Of a DNA stretch of 64,000 nucleotides, positions 10,622 to 21,361 are shown piece after piece. The notes beneath the pieces were generated by a model. It had not been told where the DNA came from and searched no databases. It worked only from the letters and a program-made list of their open reading frames with translations. The number at the start of each line of letters is the position of its first letter. Positions within the stretch are counted from its first letter, which is position 1. Source of the DNA: Patella vulgata (lineage: Eukaryota; Mollusca; Gastropoda; Patellidae); NCBI RefSeq assembly GCF_932274485.2, contig NC_065886.2, forward strand, positions 37,931,501 through 37,995,500, in the 5' to 3' direction. The position numbers and the translations under genes were made by a program.

Positions 10622-10928
10622 TTTAAAGATGCATCATGTAAGAGCTAAATCTGACTATTGCGGATCTTTCTTTTGGCCTCAAATGTTATATAGATTATTA
10701 ATTGATTGACAAGATGACTCCATAATCAACTCTCTAGACTATCAGATGGTTGTGATTTTGAATGGTTTTAAACACGATCGGCATTTAATAATTTGATTTA
10801 AAAATGGATAATCGCGAGTTTGTTTATTATCGTAACAACAGTAGCAATTAAAGTTGGGACAAGGCTATTCTTCAAATATTCATATCTGTCAACTCTTTAT
10901 CTAAAACTTACATAATGCATCTTCAAAA
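10622..10928 (+). mobile_element. MITE 'AAAGATGCATTATGTAAGA' family, copy 1
   Basis: Left end 'taaagatgcatcatgtaaga' and right end 'acttacataatgcatcttca' are inverted repeats about 300 bp apart. The interior has 'gctaaatctgactattg' and 'cataatcaactctctaga', shared with copies at 15.7, 18.1, 42.6 and 61.8 kb. No coding capacity. Confidence 0.85.
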
Positions 10929-13090
10929 ACCAATAATGTTTCTGTATCAGTGACTGGCTTCCAAAAAAAAAAAATGGTGATTTAAAGCAGGATTGATTAT
11001 TGTTTTGGGGTTTTTTTTAAGGGGCTTTCTACAAATAAACAATGGCAATTGTAATCTTGCTTGCTTGTGCGAGAATCCAGCCAAATGTAATCACAGATTT
11101 TAATAATGTAAGCCCGGATATTAATAATGAAGTTTCAAAATCAACGAAATTTGAATGTTTTGTAGTGTGTGGTATATTTTCAATTGTTGTTTTATAAGAA
11201 ATAGTATTATTTGTGTTGTCTGGTTGATATTGATATCAGTAACCTCAAACTGTCACAACAACTGTTCGTTTAATCGTTCGTTCGTTTGTGGGGTTTTACG
11301 TCCACTTCCACCTTGGGTGATATCGCAGACAAACACAACTACCAACATCTCTCCTCTTATATGTTTTTGAAAACTGTTGAGTAATACTTATTGAATAGGG
11401 GCTAAAATAAACATCTTTTGGGAAATGGTGTGCACTATAAAGCAGCCAATATATTTGTTCAAACGGCTGATTGAACGGCGAGTATAGTGTACCAGCTAAT
11501 GAAAGCCCACAATACAGATAATTAATAACATGGGATTAATAACTTGGTTTGATAAAAATATTAAAGTAGATCGAATAGAATGTAACTTCTCTATGACAGA
11601 GTTAAGGTTGCCACAACTCTAACCTTTATGCTCATTTGTTTGTGTTCATATATATATTTAACCAGATTTAATAATTGTTATTTTAAGCATTTTAAACCAT
11701 CTTAATTAGCATATGAAAATAAGTAAACTAGGAAAGACAATGAAAATTAGAATTCTTAAGACTCTGTAAATTATTTGTTCTTTTAAAGAGTATAGATGAA
11801 CATTCCCCTCTTTGACTGTAGTCAACAGAACCAATACTTTGTTTAGGATATCTGAATAGAATGGGGAACATGCCTAGGATAATATGTAAAACCCTGCTTC
11901 TTGAAGTTCCTCCACCTTTTCTCCTAAGTACAGGTTTTTGGGTTTATCTTTTTACTTTCCATGCATGTGAGTTAAGAATTCTAATTTTCAGTTTCTTTTG
12001 ACATTATATGATATTAAGTAATACACCTACATTGTACACAAATTATATATACTGTACACATACACCATGTTGTTACTAATACTGTTTTATTTTCATTTAG
12101 TTTTTATTTTTGTTTCATATTTGCTTCAAATTTCCTATATATTCACTCATGTTGGGTTTTTTTTAAATTTAATTTAAAGCAAGTAATGAATTAATATGTG
12201 TGGGACCAGTTGGTTATATCTGACGACCAGATAAGATTTATTTCTTTAAGAAGAGTTTATTGTACATGTACTAGTGCTCGGTATTGCTACTGCAGTCACA
12301 ATACTATATGTATACTGATTCAGGATATGCGATACGATTTGAATCAATATTCATAACCAGGTCAGTATTTACCAAGTTATTTTTAGTCCTGCTGACCGTG
12401 AAAAAAATAAGACTGTTTGATATGATATTGATGTGGATAAAATAAGGACCAAAACAATTTAAGAGTGTTTGTGTACCTATGGATAATGTGTGACATTAAG
12501 AGTGACAGGTTAGTTACTGAGTGAAGCAACAAAAAAAACATAAAATTCAGCATCAGCCAACAAAAAAAAATAAAAATACCCGTGCTTATGTTTACTTGAG
12601 CACCCCCCAATTTATCTGTAGAAAACCACACCAAGTCCAAGTTATAGGGCAGTGGGAAGTTTAGAGTTTGCGATCTGGGCAAAATTAAAAGGTAACAATA
12701 AAAACAGGTAATATGCTCTTAGGTGGGGGTTTTTTTTTGGGGGGGGGGGGGGCTTTATATAGCAATGATTGTATATGAGTGTGGCTATGGGTATAGATAT
12801 AATTGTTAACATATGGTATGGAGAAACGTATGGTTTTCTAGTGTAATACACATACATTATTTAACATAATAAACATGTGAAAAGTTGGGTTGCCTGGCAA
12901 TAAAGGTTGACACAACTAATTTGCCTGATCGGTCCAATGTTCAATCAGAAAAAATATGATAAAGATTGAATTAATACTTGACGCTAAAGAGCGCCCACAA
13001 TGGAATTATGGAAGGATAGGGGCAACAATGATAGAATAAACATTTCCTTGCTGCATTATAATTTAAAGGTTGTCTCCCACCCCAAACTTC
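10929..13090. other. Intergenic or long 3'UTR, no gene seen
   Basis: AT-rich, with a small inverted-repeat element at 11741-11990 and a G-run near 12734-12752. Short frames such as 11155-11370 and 12383-12682 show no domain or splice structure. Confidence 0.45.
11741..11990. repeat. Inverted repeat pair, MITE-like
   Basis: 'tgaaaattagaattcttaag' at 11741-11760 is mirrored by 'gttaagaattctaattttca' at 11971-11990. The arms extend imperfectly to about 28 bases with a ~210-bp spacer. One copy only, so its mobility is not shown. Confidence 0.55.
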
Positions 13091-13146
13091 CTCATTAGTC
13101 TAGTCGGTGCAGAAAAGTAGGACGTTAAACCCCATATCATTTGATG
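13091..13146 (+). mobile_element. SINE-1 tail fragment
   Basis: 'ctcattagtctagtcggtgc' followed by 'aagtaggacgttaaacccca'. Only the last ~55 bases are present. Confidence 0.75.
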
Positions 13147-13300
13147 TCAGTTATCTCCCAAGGAAGTATGGTAAACAAATATTGTTTAAAGTATTATGAA
13201 AGAGTTGGTGTATATTGAATCAAGTGGTTATTATGTTGAATAAAGTATTGGTCATCTGTTGTTTTGTAGTTTATACAGAAAACGCTAAAATATCCAAAAA

Positions 13301-13424
13301 TAGAAAGTTTAGAATCTACTGGTAGAAGTTAAGTATCAAAGGAATATTATGTAGTAATAGAATCTACTGCTAGAAGTTAAGTATCAAAGGAATATTATGT
13401 AGTAAAGTAAAAATGATATTTGAT
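13301..13424. repeat. Tandem duplication, ~61-bp unit
   Basis: 'agaatctactggtagaagtt' with 'aagtatcaaaggaatattat' and 'gtagtaa' occurs twice head to tail; weaker copies of 'aaaggaat' and 'tatgtagtaaagta' follow to about 13610. Confidence 0.75.
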
Positions 13425-14424
13425 ATTTTAGTTAAGTACCAAAGGAATGTACACTACAACTTGGGTATCATTTAGTTGTGTTGTTTTAGCAGGAGTTTCA
13501 GTATTTAAATGTTAAGTTTCAAACCACTAAGTCAAATTGAATTTTATGTTGTAAAGTACAAAGGGATATTATATAGTTATGTACAAGTGGACAATTATGT
13601 AGTAAAGTAGAACAGGAGTGGAATGAATGTAAATTATGTTGTGTTAGGTGGTATTGTAAAATGAGAAAGCTGTATGTAATGGTTGTTTTGGTTGAATTTT
13701 AAACTAATGTAGAGAAGGCTAAATTAAATTCATGTTTTTGTGACAGTCATTGCCTGATTATAGACTTGTTTTGTGTAGTATTGTTAAAATATCTACTAAA
13801 ACACAGAGGTCATCCTTTGATGTAGACATTGGTGCCAATCTACCAATCATTCATTATTTACACCAGATATAATATTGGACTTGTGTGACGATTTCATTGA
13901 AATTCACATGCATGATAGTGTCTGTATTTGAAGTTGTTTGATAGTCTCAGCAAGCCATTATGATGGTCTCAGCAAGCCATTGGGTAATATATTCATTATT
14001 GATACAGCACTTAGGCTGACACCCTCGTCCAGTATCAATATATTGATATATCACTCTTGACCACTAAACCACACATATAGATTGCAAATAATATATACAT
14101 TTTTAAGACAAACATTTGTTAATGTGAATTTGGTGGGTTTGTGTCTCATGAAATTATATACTGTATTTGCATACCATGAATGTATTATTATTGTTAGTCC
14201 GAGATGCCAATGAGCCTAGATAGCATGTATAAATTATATATAGTATATTATATATTTTTGTAGGATGTGTTTGTTGTAAATCATATATTGATTGTTATTG
14301 ATTAAATCGTCTCATGCGTTAAATGTGGATATATGACACTAAATGTTTTGATACTCTGTAAAATTTTCAAAGTTATTCTGTGCATTATCTAAAGCTGTGG
14401 AGATTGATATTTCCAATGAAGAAC

Positions 14425-14700
14425 TGTACTGGATAACTTTACTGCAAGTTATCCAGTGACGAAACATGTACAGGATACTTTAACAAGTTATCCAGTGACA
14501 AAACATGTACAGGATAACTTAACATTTTGCAAGTTATTTGGTGACGAAACATTTGCTGGATAACTTAACATTTTGCAAGTTATCCAGTGACAGGTACTGG
14601 ATAACCTAATATTTTGCATGTTATCCAATGACGATACATGTTCTGGATAACCTCATATTTTGCAAGTTATCCAGTAACAAAACGTGTACTAGATAATATG
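14425..14700. repeat. Tandem array of stem-loop units
   Basis: Six to seven units of 39-46 bp. A typical unit holds 'ggataactt', a short A/T spacer ending 'ttttgc', then 'aagttatccagtgac', so the two halves can pair into a 9-10 bp stem. 'aagttatcc' recurs near 14446, 14485, 14531 (variant), 14576, 14619 (variant) and 14662. Linkers include 'gaaacatgta'. It lies 5.4 kb past the MGAT4 stop. Confidence 0.85.
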
Positions 14701-15700
14701 AAAACATTAAGTTATTCTGTGTATTTTTGAATATGCTGATATGTGCTTCCTTGTATTCAGTGTCATAGGATGTTCACTTATTTTGCTAGTACTAGATTGT
14801 TATAAGACTTTTATTATATAAATATATATTTGGAATGTTCATTAATTATGGAAAGACAATTATATTTAACTGGAAACAACACCTCCATACAGTTTGTGTT
14901 ATTAGTCATTTAGAAAGTTTTCCCATTACTTTTTTTATTGCAGCTTTACAGTGGTGCTATGGGAAAATATGGAGATATTCTCTTATATTTTGTATAAATT
15001 ATTTGGAATTTTTTCAAAACTTTTTCAAAGTGCCATTTATCACAAAGCTTGTGTAGAAATTTGCAGTTTTAACAAATTTTGCTAAGTTTGGACTTTATTT
15101 CTAATACATTTCAAATCATGCTATCTATATCAAGTATTTATATTGTTAAGATTTTGTTGTCTTGTTATTTGTCCTAGTCAATGCTCTCATTTTCATCATA
15201 TTTGTTGGAATGGCAGTAAAATTGATAAGATGACATTAATCCCCAATTAATTCATTCATTCTTTTGGGAATAATAGCTCAGAAATGCACAAAGATTAATT
15301 AATTTGTATTTTCTTTTGTGTTAAACATTTAAAATCACGATGAAGAAGTAATAAAACCTTCTGGTAAATTCTGGACTACAAAATTTGTATTTTCTTCTTA
15401 GCTAAACATGAATATAATGGCCTACACATTTATAACAATTATAAAGAAAAAAAAAATTCTATTAAATTCTGGATTAATAAAATACACAATAAATTGGACT
15501 AGCAAAATATTGAATTCTGAGTTTTTGTTACAACTGTTATGATTTTTTAAAATAAAAAAATAAAAAAGTAGGGACATATGTAAAATATGATTGACTATAT
15601 ACAACTTTTTAAAATGATTTATGTTTTTATGTCATCTTTTAATTGTATATTTGATATATTGTTTTTGTTCATTTACCTGTAAGCTCCTATCAATCAGGTT
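14701..15700. other. Intergenic, no gene seen
   Basis: Very AT-rich; the frames at 14835-15056 and 15422-15604 are low-complexity and unsupported. Confidence 0.45.
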
Positions 15701-15702
15701 TG

Positions 15703-16088
15703 TCTTAAAGATTTATTGTTTTAGAGCTAAATCTGACTATTGCAGATCTTTTGTTTGGCCTTAAATGTTATATAAATTAGTATTTAGACATTTATTCACA
15801 TGCCAAGGCCATAATCAACTCTTTAGATCATCAGATGGTTGTGATTTAAATGAATTGAAACATGTTCACAATTTATTGATTTTGGCTTTGTCTCAATGAA
15901 CAAATACTGTTGCTATGATAATATACATCTTATCAAAGCTTCAAACAGTGATAATTTCGCACAGTATAAAGTAACTGGAATGAAATTTTCAATATATTCA
16001 TTTTGCATTATCTATTTTTGAACTATTATGTAGCAATAACGGCCAGCGCTTTATTTAAATCTTACATATTGCATTATTAATCATTAAA
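15703..16088 (+). mobile_element. MITE 'AAAGATGCATTATGTAAGA' family, copy 2 (degraded ends)
   Basis: The interior 'agagctaaatctgactattg', 'cagatctttt' and 'cataatcaactctttaga' is well kept. The left end is eroded; the right end 'atcttacatattgcatta' is recognisable. Confidence 0.75.
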
Positions 16089-16204
16089 GCTAATGTTATA
16101 TTAGACCTCAAGGTTAATACTTACAATACTTGCCATTGTTTATCTTGCTATATTGAAATACCATACCCATGTAACTTAATCATGTCCAATTAACTATAAT
16201 TATA

Positions 16205-16390
16205 TTGGTTCATGGAGCAATCAAATTATGATTAAATATTCAATTTGATTTTATATGTATGCATGAAGGTTTTCGGACAAATTTTGGACATGACTGCAAT
16301 TTAGAGCTACATTGAGCTATCAAATGATAATTAAACTTTAATTTGATTGTATATGCATGCCAGTTTGCTGACCAAATTTAGACATGATAG
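16205..16390. repeat. Degenerate tandem duplication, ~100-bp unit
   Basis: 'gagcaatcaaattatgatta' ... 'ttgattttatatgtatgcat' ... 'acaaattttggacatga' recurs as 'gagctatcaaatgataatta' ... 'ttgattgtatatgcatgcca' ... 'ccaaatttagacatgata'. Confidence 0.65.
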
Positions 16391-17107
16391 CTATGAAGAC
16401 TGGCATGATTTGGTAATTAGAAAGTGTGATGTGTATTTGTTAAATATATAGATATACCATAGTTACCGGTATTAAACATATTGCTCAGTTTCTAGTGTAC
16501 CATGTAATTATATGCTATATAGAGATATTAAATATATTATTTGTATAACATATCTAATCAAGAGATTTAATATAATAAAATATTGCACAGTTTTGTAAAT
16601 ACTGAATGCCGAATTCTTTTCTTTGTTTGTTGCAGGGCTCTTGCATGGGCCAGTTTATCCCAAGGCAGGTCGGTTTGAGGAGGCATATTAGAATCTTTCC
16701 CCCATTATAGTTTTTTTAAAGGCTCAATACCACTCTTGTTGTAACTGAATAATATGTCCCAATCTTTATTCTGATCAACAAATTGTACTATTTTACAATA
16801 TTCCAATTAATTGATGATACAAATTTCATCTTAACACACCTAATTTAAAAAATTGGAAAAATTCAACTAAATGATTTGAAAAGCCTGACATAAAGCTTTT
16901 CAAGTGTGACTTGGATTTAAAAATATTTTTGAACCCTTTGGACAAGTAAAATAGGATTCAATGGATAATTTACACAACAGATAGGACACTAACACATCTA
17001 GTACTTAGAATAAGGCTATTTTTTATTTTCTGGAGCTGTCAAGCCAGCAAGAGTGTTATTGTCCCTTTAAGACTACTACTTACTTGAAGTAATCTGAATA
17101 GTCAGTC
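16391..17107. other. Intergenic, no gene seen
   Basis: AT-rich; nothing coding or clearly repetitive was noticed. Confidence 0.4.
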
Positions 17108-17430
17108 ACTAAACTGGAGGTCTCTGGTTCCTTCCCAGTGTTTGGCCAGAGAAGTTCATTAGCATTTTCCAGCCTGTTTTTCCTTTGTCAGTAGGACAGT
17201 TGTTTGGATGGGACAAAAACCAAGGTATAATGTACACTTTGGCGTGAACAAAAAGAATTCTTGGCAGTTGGAATTTGAAATGAGTCAGGTCATGGCACCA
17301 GGAATTTGAAATGAGTCAGGTCGTGGCACCACTGTATAGACAAAATTTCCCTCATAGCACACTGCATGGCTTATGCCTATCTTCATTAGCCCATTCAGCG
17401 CAGAAAAATAGGATGTTAAACCCCATTTCA
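17108..17430 (+). mobile_element. SINE-1, diverged, with internal doubling
   Basis: From 'aggtctctggttccttcc' (decayed B-box area) through 'ttggatgggacaaaaacc' to 'gatgttaaaccccatttc'. A 34-bp stretch 'aatttgaaatgagtcaggtc' is doubled at 17273-17335. Confidence 0.75.
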
Positions 17431-17434
17431 AAAT

Positions 17435-18055
17435 AAATGGAAAGTGATATTAGATGCATACTCCCCACAGTGTTTCATTTGATTAGAGCTAATCCCACTA
17501 AACACTGCTGTAATGGAAGCAAATTTCTGTTCCAAATTATGACTGGTCTATAGTCTGATTAACAACTAATAGCTAACTGCCTAACAATATTATTACGCTT
17601 TAAACAAAGCTCCAAATACTTCATGACTCACGATTTTATTATGCCCAAATAACATGTACATAGCAGAATATTGCAGAAAAACTAACTGCCTTTGTGTGGG
17701 TGTGATGGACATTTACCAGAATGCTTGCCCTTTTCACTGTTGATGTTTTCGGTCAGGGGTCACACTACAAGCTTAATCCAGCTCTGGGTAATTATAAGCA
17801 ACATCAGAATCATGGGCCCAACCAGGCCATGTTATTATTCAACCAGTCTTCTTCACAAACATGTTTTTATTATATAGATAATGATTACAAGTTATAGAAA
17901 TCATTTTACATACATTTATATTCAAAACAATATTATTACAAACAAAATGTACCTTTCTGACTAGACTAATCACACCTCAACAGGTGGATGTGGTGATCAC
18001 ACACCATGGGTTGCACAATATCTGATGTTTCTAGGCCAATTATATTTCTAATTAA
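17435..18055. other. Intergenic, no gene seen
   Basis: No coding content or repeat family was recognised. The 61-codon frame at 17692-17877 is unsupported. Confidence 0.4.
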
Positions 18056-18087
18056 CAGAGTTAAAGATGCATTATGTAAAAGCTAAA

Positions 18088-18234
18088 TCCCTTGGCAGTT
18101 GGAATTCAATACAAGAGTAGTCGGTAGCGACACTGTTCGGGTAAAATTTCCCTCATAGCACACTCTATGGTGTATGCCCGTCTTCATTAGCTCAGTCAGA
18201 GCAGAGCAGTCGGACGTTAAACCCCATTTCATTG
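18088..18234 (+). mobile_element. SINE-1 3' half, nested in MITE
   Basis: 'cccttggcagttggaattca', 'taaaatttccctcatagcac', 'cggacgttaaaccccatttc'. The element enters after 'gcattatgtaaaagctaaat' and leaves before 'tgtaagagctaaat', so a ~14-bp duplicated target flanks a 5'-truncated copy, as in LINE-type integration. Confidence 0.8.
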
Positions 18235-18360
18235 TTGTAAGAGCTAAATTTTCTGACTTCAAATGTTCTATAAATTATTATTTTTACATTTACATACATG
18301 CCAGCCCCATAATCAACTCTCTAGAACATCAGATGGCTTAGATATCAAATAGATTTTACC

Positions 18361-18648
18361 AGAGAGAGAGAAATGGGCTTTAATGTCCATTCGACACAAA
18401 CTAGCTCATTTCAGGACTAACATATGGTTTAATTTTTTATTTCAATAATTCGCTTGCGCGCAGGGGTCTTTAGCAGTGGGAGTAAACTGGAGGACTCGGA
18501 GAAAACCCACGAAGTTGGACAGGCGACCCTACTCCTTGTCACGTACAACCTGGGAATCGAAACCCCGCCAGTTGACTCAATGACAGACCGTATGATACAG
18601 CGCGCGTGCTAACCATTCGGCCATCCACACACCCCCCCCCCCCTGGAT
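18361..18648 (-). mobile_element. SINE-2, full length, nested in MITE
   Basis: Antisense copy: (GA)n tail, then the complements of the tail core, 'ttcgcttgcgcgcaggggtc', 'gacaggcgaccctactcctt' and head ending 'ctaaccattcggccatcc'. 'attttacc' lies on both sides, consistent with a target-site duplication. One of the best full-length references for this family here. Confidence 0.9.
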
Positions 18649-18885
18649 TTTACCAACCGCGCCATTTAATCAGTTAACTTTAAAATGGAGGCCACTCAAT
18701 AAAAGGGCTGTCAATCAAGACTTAGTTTATTAAAACACCCTAATTGTATTGACAATTAGCTATTTCTTGTCAAAACTTCAAATACTCATAACTTCGCTCA
18801 AAATAAAGTAATTTGACTGAAATTTTCTATATATTCATTTTGTCAGCTCGTTTTCTAAGTCTTACATAATACATCATTAAACCCA

Positions 18886-20468
18886 TACAAATTTAAATTT
18901 TAAGACTGCATTTAAGAATCGAATCAGGAATGCAGACAAAATCGCTTTACTCAGAAGTGTAGCAAGAATTAGTGAAGTGAATTTCAGAACCAAAAGGCAA
19001 GAAAATGACTTGTGTTGAATATTTAGAAATAATTGGTAGATCGTGCAAACCACGTGTTCATGTTCCATGCATAATGCTATAGCATTTATATATTAGTAGC
19101 AGCTACAAATACTCAAAAATACAAAAAGACGATTACCTCCCCTTTCTATAACAAATAAATGAATATGCAAAAATACCCACTACGTTACAATGTCAATATT
19201 ACATTTATTATTAAATTAAATTATTAAAATATCCGTGTTACTCTGTCTTTTATTATAAAAGGCACAAATACATAAACATGTAATTATTAGCGAATTGGAC
19301 CATACTTCCATTGATAAACTCCACAAAAGTTCTGTGGACGACAATTACCGATTTTTAAATGATCGAAAACGACAAGAAAACATGTATAGGCCAATTGTTT
19401 GTAAAGTAGAATATTCCTCCATTGATAAACTCTACTACTACTGTTTGTAATTACCCAGTTTTAAATTAGGATTGAATTAAATACAAGACAATCGTCGAAG
19501 AGAAGTAACTCTTAGTTAAAAAGCAGGGAAGTTCAGAGGGTTGGTGATGCACGGGGCCACCTCTTTCATGTTATGTCCCCAAGACTGGAGTATATGACCC
19601 AGTACTTAGAAATATTAGAAAGTAGACATACGTAAAATGTAGGACAGCTTGTACAACAAAGTTAACATCGATACTATTAAATTCAATAAAAAAGTAATTT
19701 TAATTTCACTCTTTGATTGGATCCCCGAGTGAAATGGAGGCCCGAGGCCGGTGCCCCCCACCCCACTACCACGCCCTCTGCACGCCTCAGCTAAAAACTC
19801 AGTAACTGTTGTGATTATTGAATGTGTAAAATGTTGTTTAAACGTTTTTCTCTGTAAGTAGTGTTATAATATGGTCCCTAAATGAAGTAATGGACGAAAT
19901 TTTACATTTTTTTTATTTTTGTGTGATTATGAAGGCCCATATGATAGCATATTTAATATTTTTAAAAATCTACTTTGGCACATTTTGAGCTGAGTGTTTA
20001 CCGGTTAAACACTAAAGCCATAATGTAAAATTTCATATTGCAAAAATAATTAAATTTGTTCAAATCAAATATCGTATAAGTCCATCTCATAAAACCATAT
20101 TCTTTACGTTTTTACTCCTTTTTCTTCTAAAAAAATTAAAAAAAACAAGCCATGCAGCTTTTGAAAACAACAAAAAAAAGTAACAATCATTAAAATTTAG
20201 AATGCTGCCCAGTCTCTAGAATAACATCCGAAGTCATTGATCAAGTTTTTGTGAAATTATTCAAGCTCAATGTTATTCTTTAGTTTTCTAGTGTTTATAA
20301 AAGGTGTGAGTTATTGGTCATGTAACGATTTGTTTGTCGTTTTGGTCTGATGAATTCAGATGAAACACAGATTGATTGTCAAGTGATTCGTCGTCTGAAG
20401 TGGACCCCCGTAAATTCCAGTATATAACCCAACCAATTTTGCTCCTAATAAGTTAAGGTAGTTATAGT
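18886..20468. other. Otopetrin 3' flank, no gene seen
   Basis: Contains a degenerate doubled segment around 'ccattgataaactc' (19310-19330, 19418-19440) and a GC-richer patch at 19725-19800. TTTATT near 19913-19918 would read as an AATAAA poly(A) signal for the otopetrin transcript, about 550 bases past its stop. Confidence 0.4.
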
Positions 20469-21361
20469 TTAGTTCGATTTTGTTTTCTGGTAAGCTTGGT
20501 ACCAAATCTTGGAGAGACAGATTGCCGAATGGAACCGGAAGAAAATAAATAGAGGTACACAGACATGCAGCATGATGTTCCATGCCAGAATACCGTAGAA
20601 ATTCTGGTGAAAAGGAACCACCATTGTTTTTTTAATCTCAAACATGCTTACGACCCACAGTGCCAGATTACACACTAAGAGAAAGGTCACCATGGCTCGT
20701 CCAGGTTTTCGTTCTACTTGGTTGTCGTTGGCTGAACAGCGACAAAGGCCATCGAGGATGAATATAGCTTGAAGAGTGCTCTGTAAGAGGCTTACGATGA
20801 TGCACACGAGGGACAGGATGCTAGCTATCCCCTGGTACTGGATCATGGACACGGCAGATATAAGCATGAAACATAAATAGATATATGTTCCTCCTAATGC
20901 TACGATAAGAAGAACCGAATCGAGGGATATCAAATTGTGTTCCTGGAACTTCAGCTGTGTTAAACGGAGATGTCCGAAGATGATGCATGTACCGATAAGA
21001 ATGAGTAGTGCAAGTTCCATGACGTAGAACACTTGAACAGCAGTGACTGGATCAGATAATCGACTTTCAAACACGAAAAATGTGGCAATGGCGATCAAGG
21101 TGATGACGGCCACAAGAAGACCGGAGAAAAGACCCTTGTTGGCTTTCTCGCAGTCCATACTGGCGGCTCCTTGTGGTACAGAGCTTGTAAGAGATGTGTG
21201 ACTTGGCCATCGTTGTTTGACCCGAACTCCCACATAGCGATACATTCTGTAGATGACACCAGCGGCTATAATACTGTATATAATGGTGCAGGGAAACAAG
21301 TATGGAGAAGCAGTTCTGGCCAAAGTCATATCTTCATAACAGCTCTTCAGTACTCTAGTTC
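20469..21361 (-). CDS. OTOP: Otopetrin terminal exon, membrane segments 6-12
   Basis: Acceptor 'tctctttacag' just above 21361; stop TAA at 20469-20471. It is 297 codons including stop, beginning (G)TRVLKSCYED and including 'YLFPCTIIYSIIAAGVIY'. Segments 6-12 are all in this one large exon; a long hydrophilic loop separates segments 6 and 7. The C-terminal block 'VPLFIFFRFHSAICLSKIW' is typical of otopetrins. Confidence 0.95.

Larger units (their letters stand above)
18058..18885 (+). mobile_element. MITE 'AAAGATGCATTATGTAAGA' family, copy 3, interrupted twice
   Basis: Left end 'gttaaagatgcattatgtaa', right end 'tcttacataatacatcatta'. The body is split by a sense SINE-1 segment (18088-18234), around which 'gtaa(a/g)agctaaat' is present on both sides, and by an antisense SINE-2 (18361-18648) flanked by 'gattttacc' on both sides. 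The MITE is therefore older than both insertions. Confidence 0.85.
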
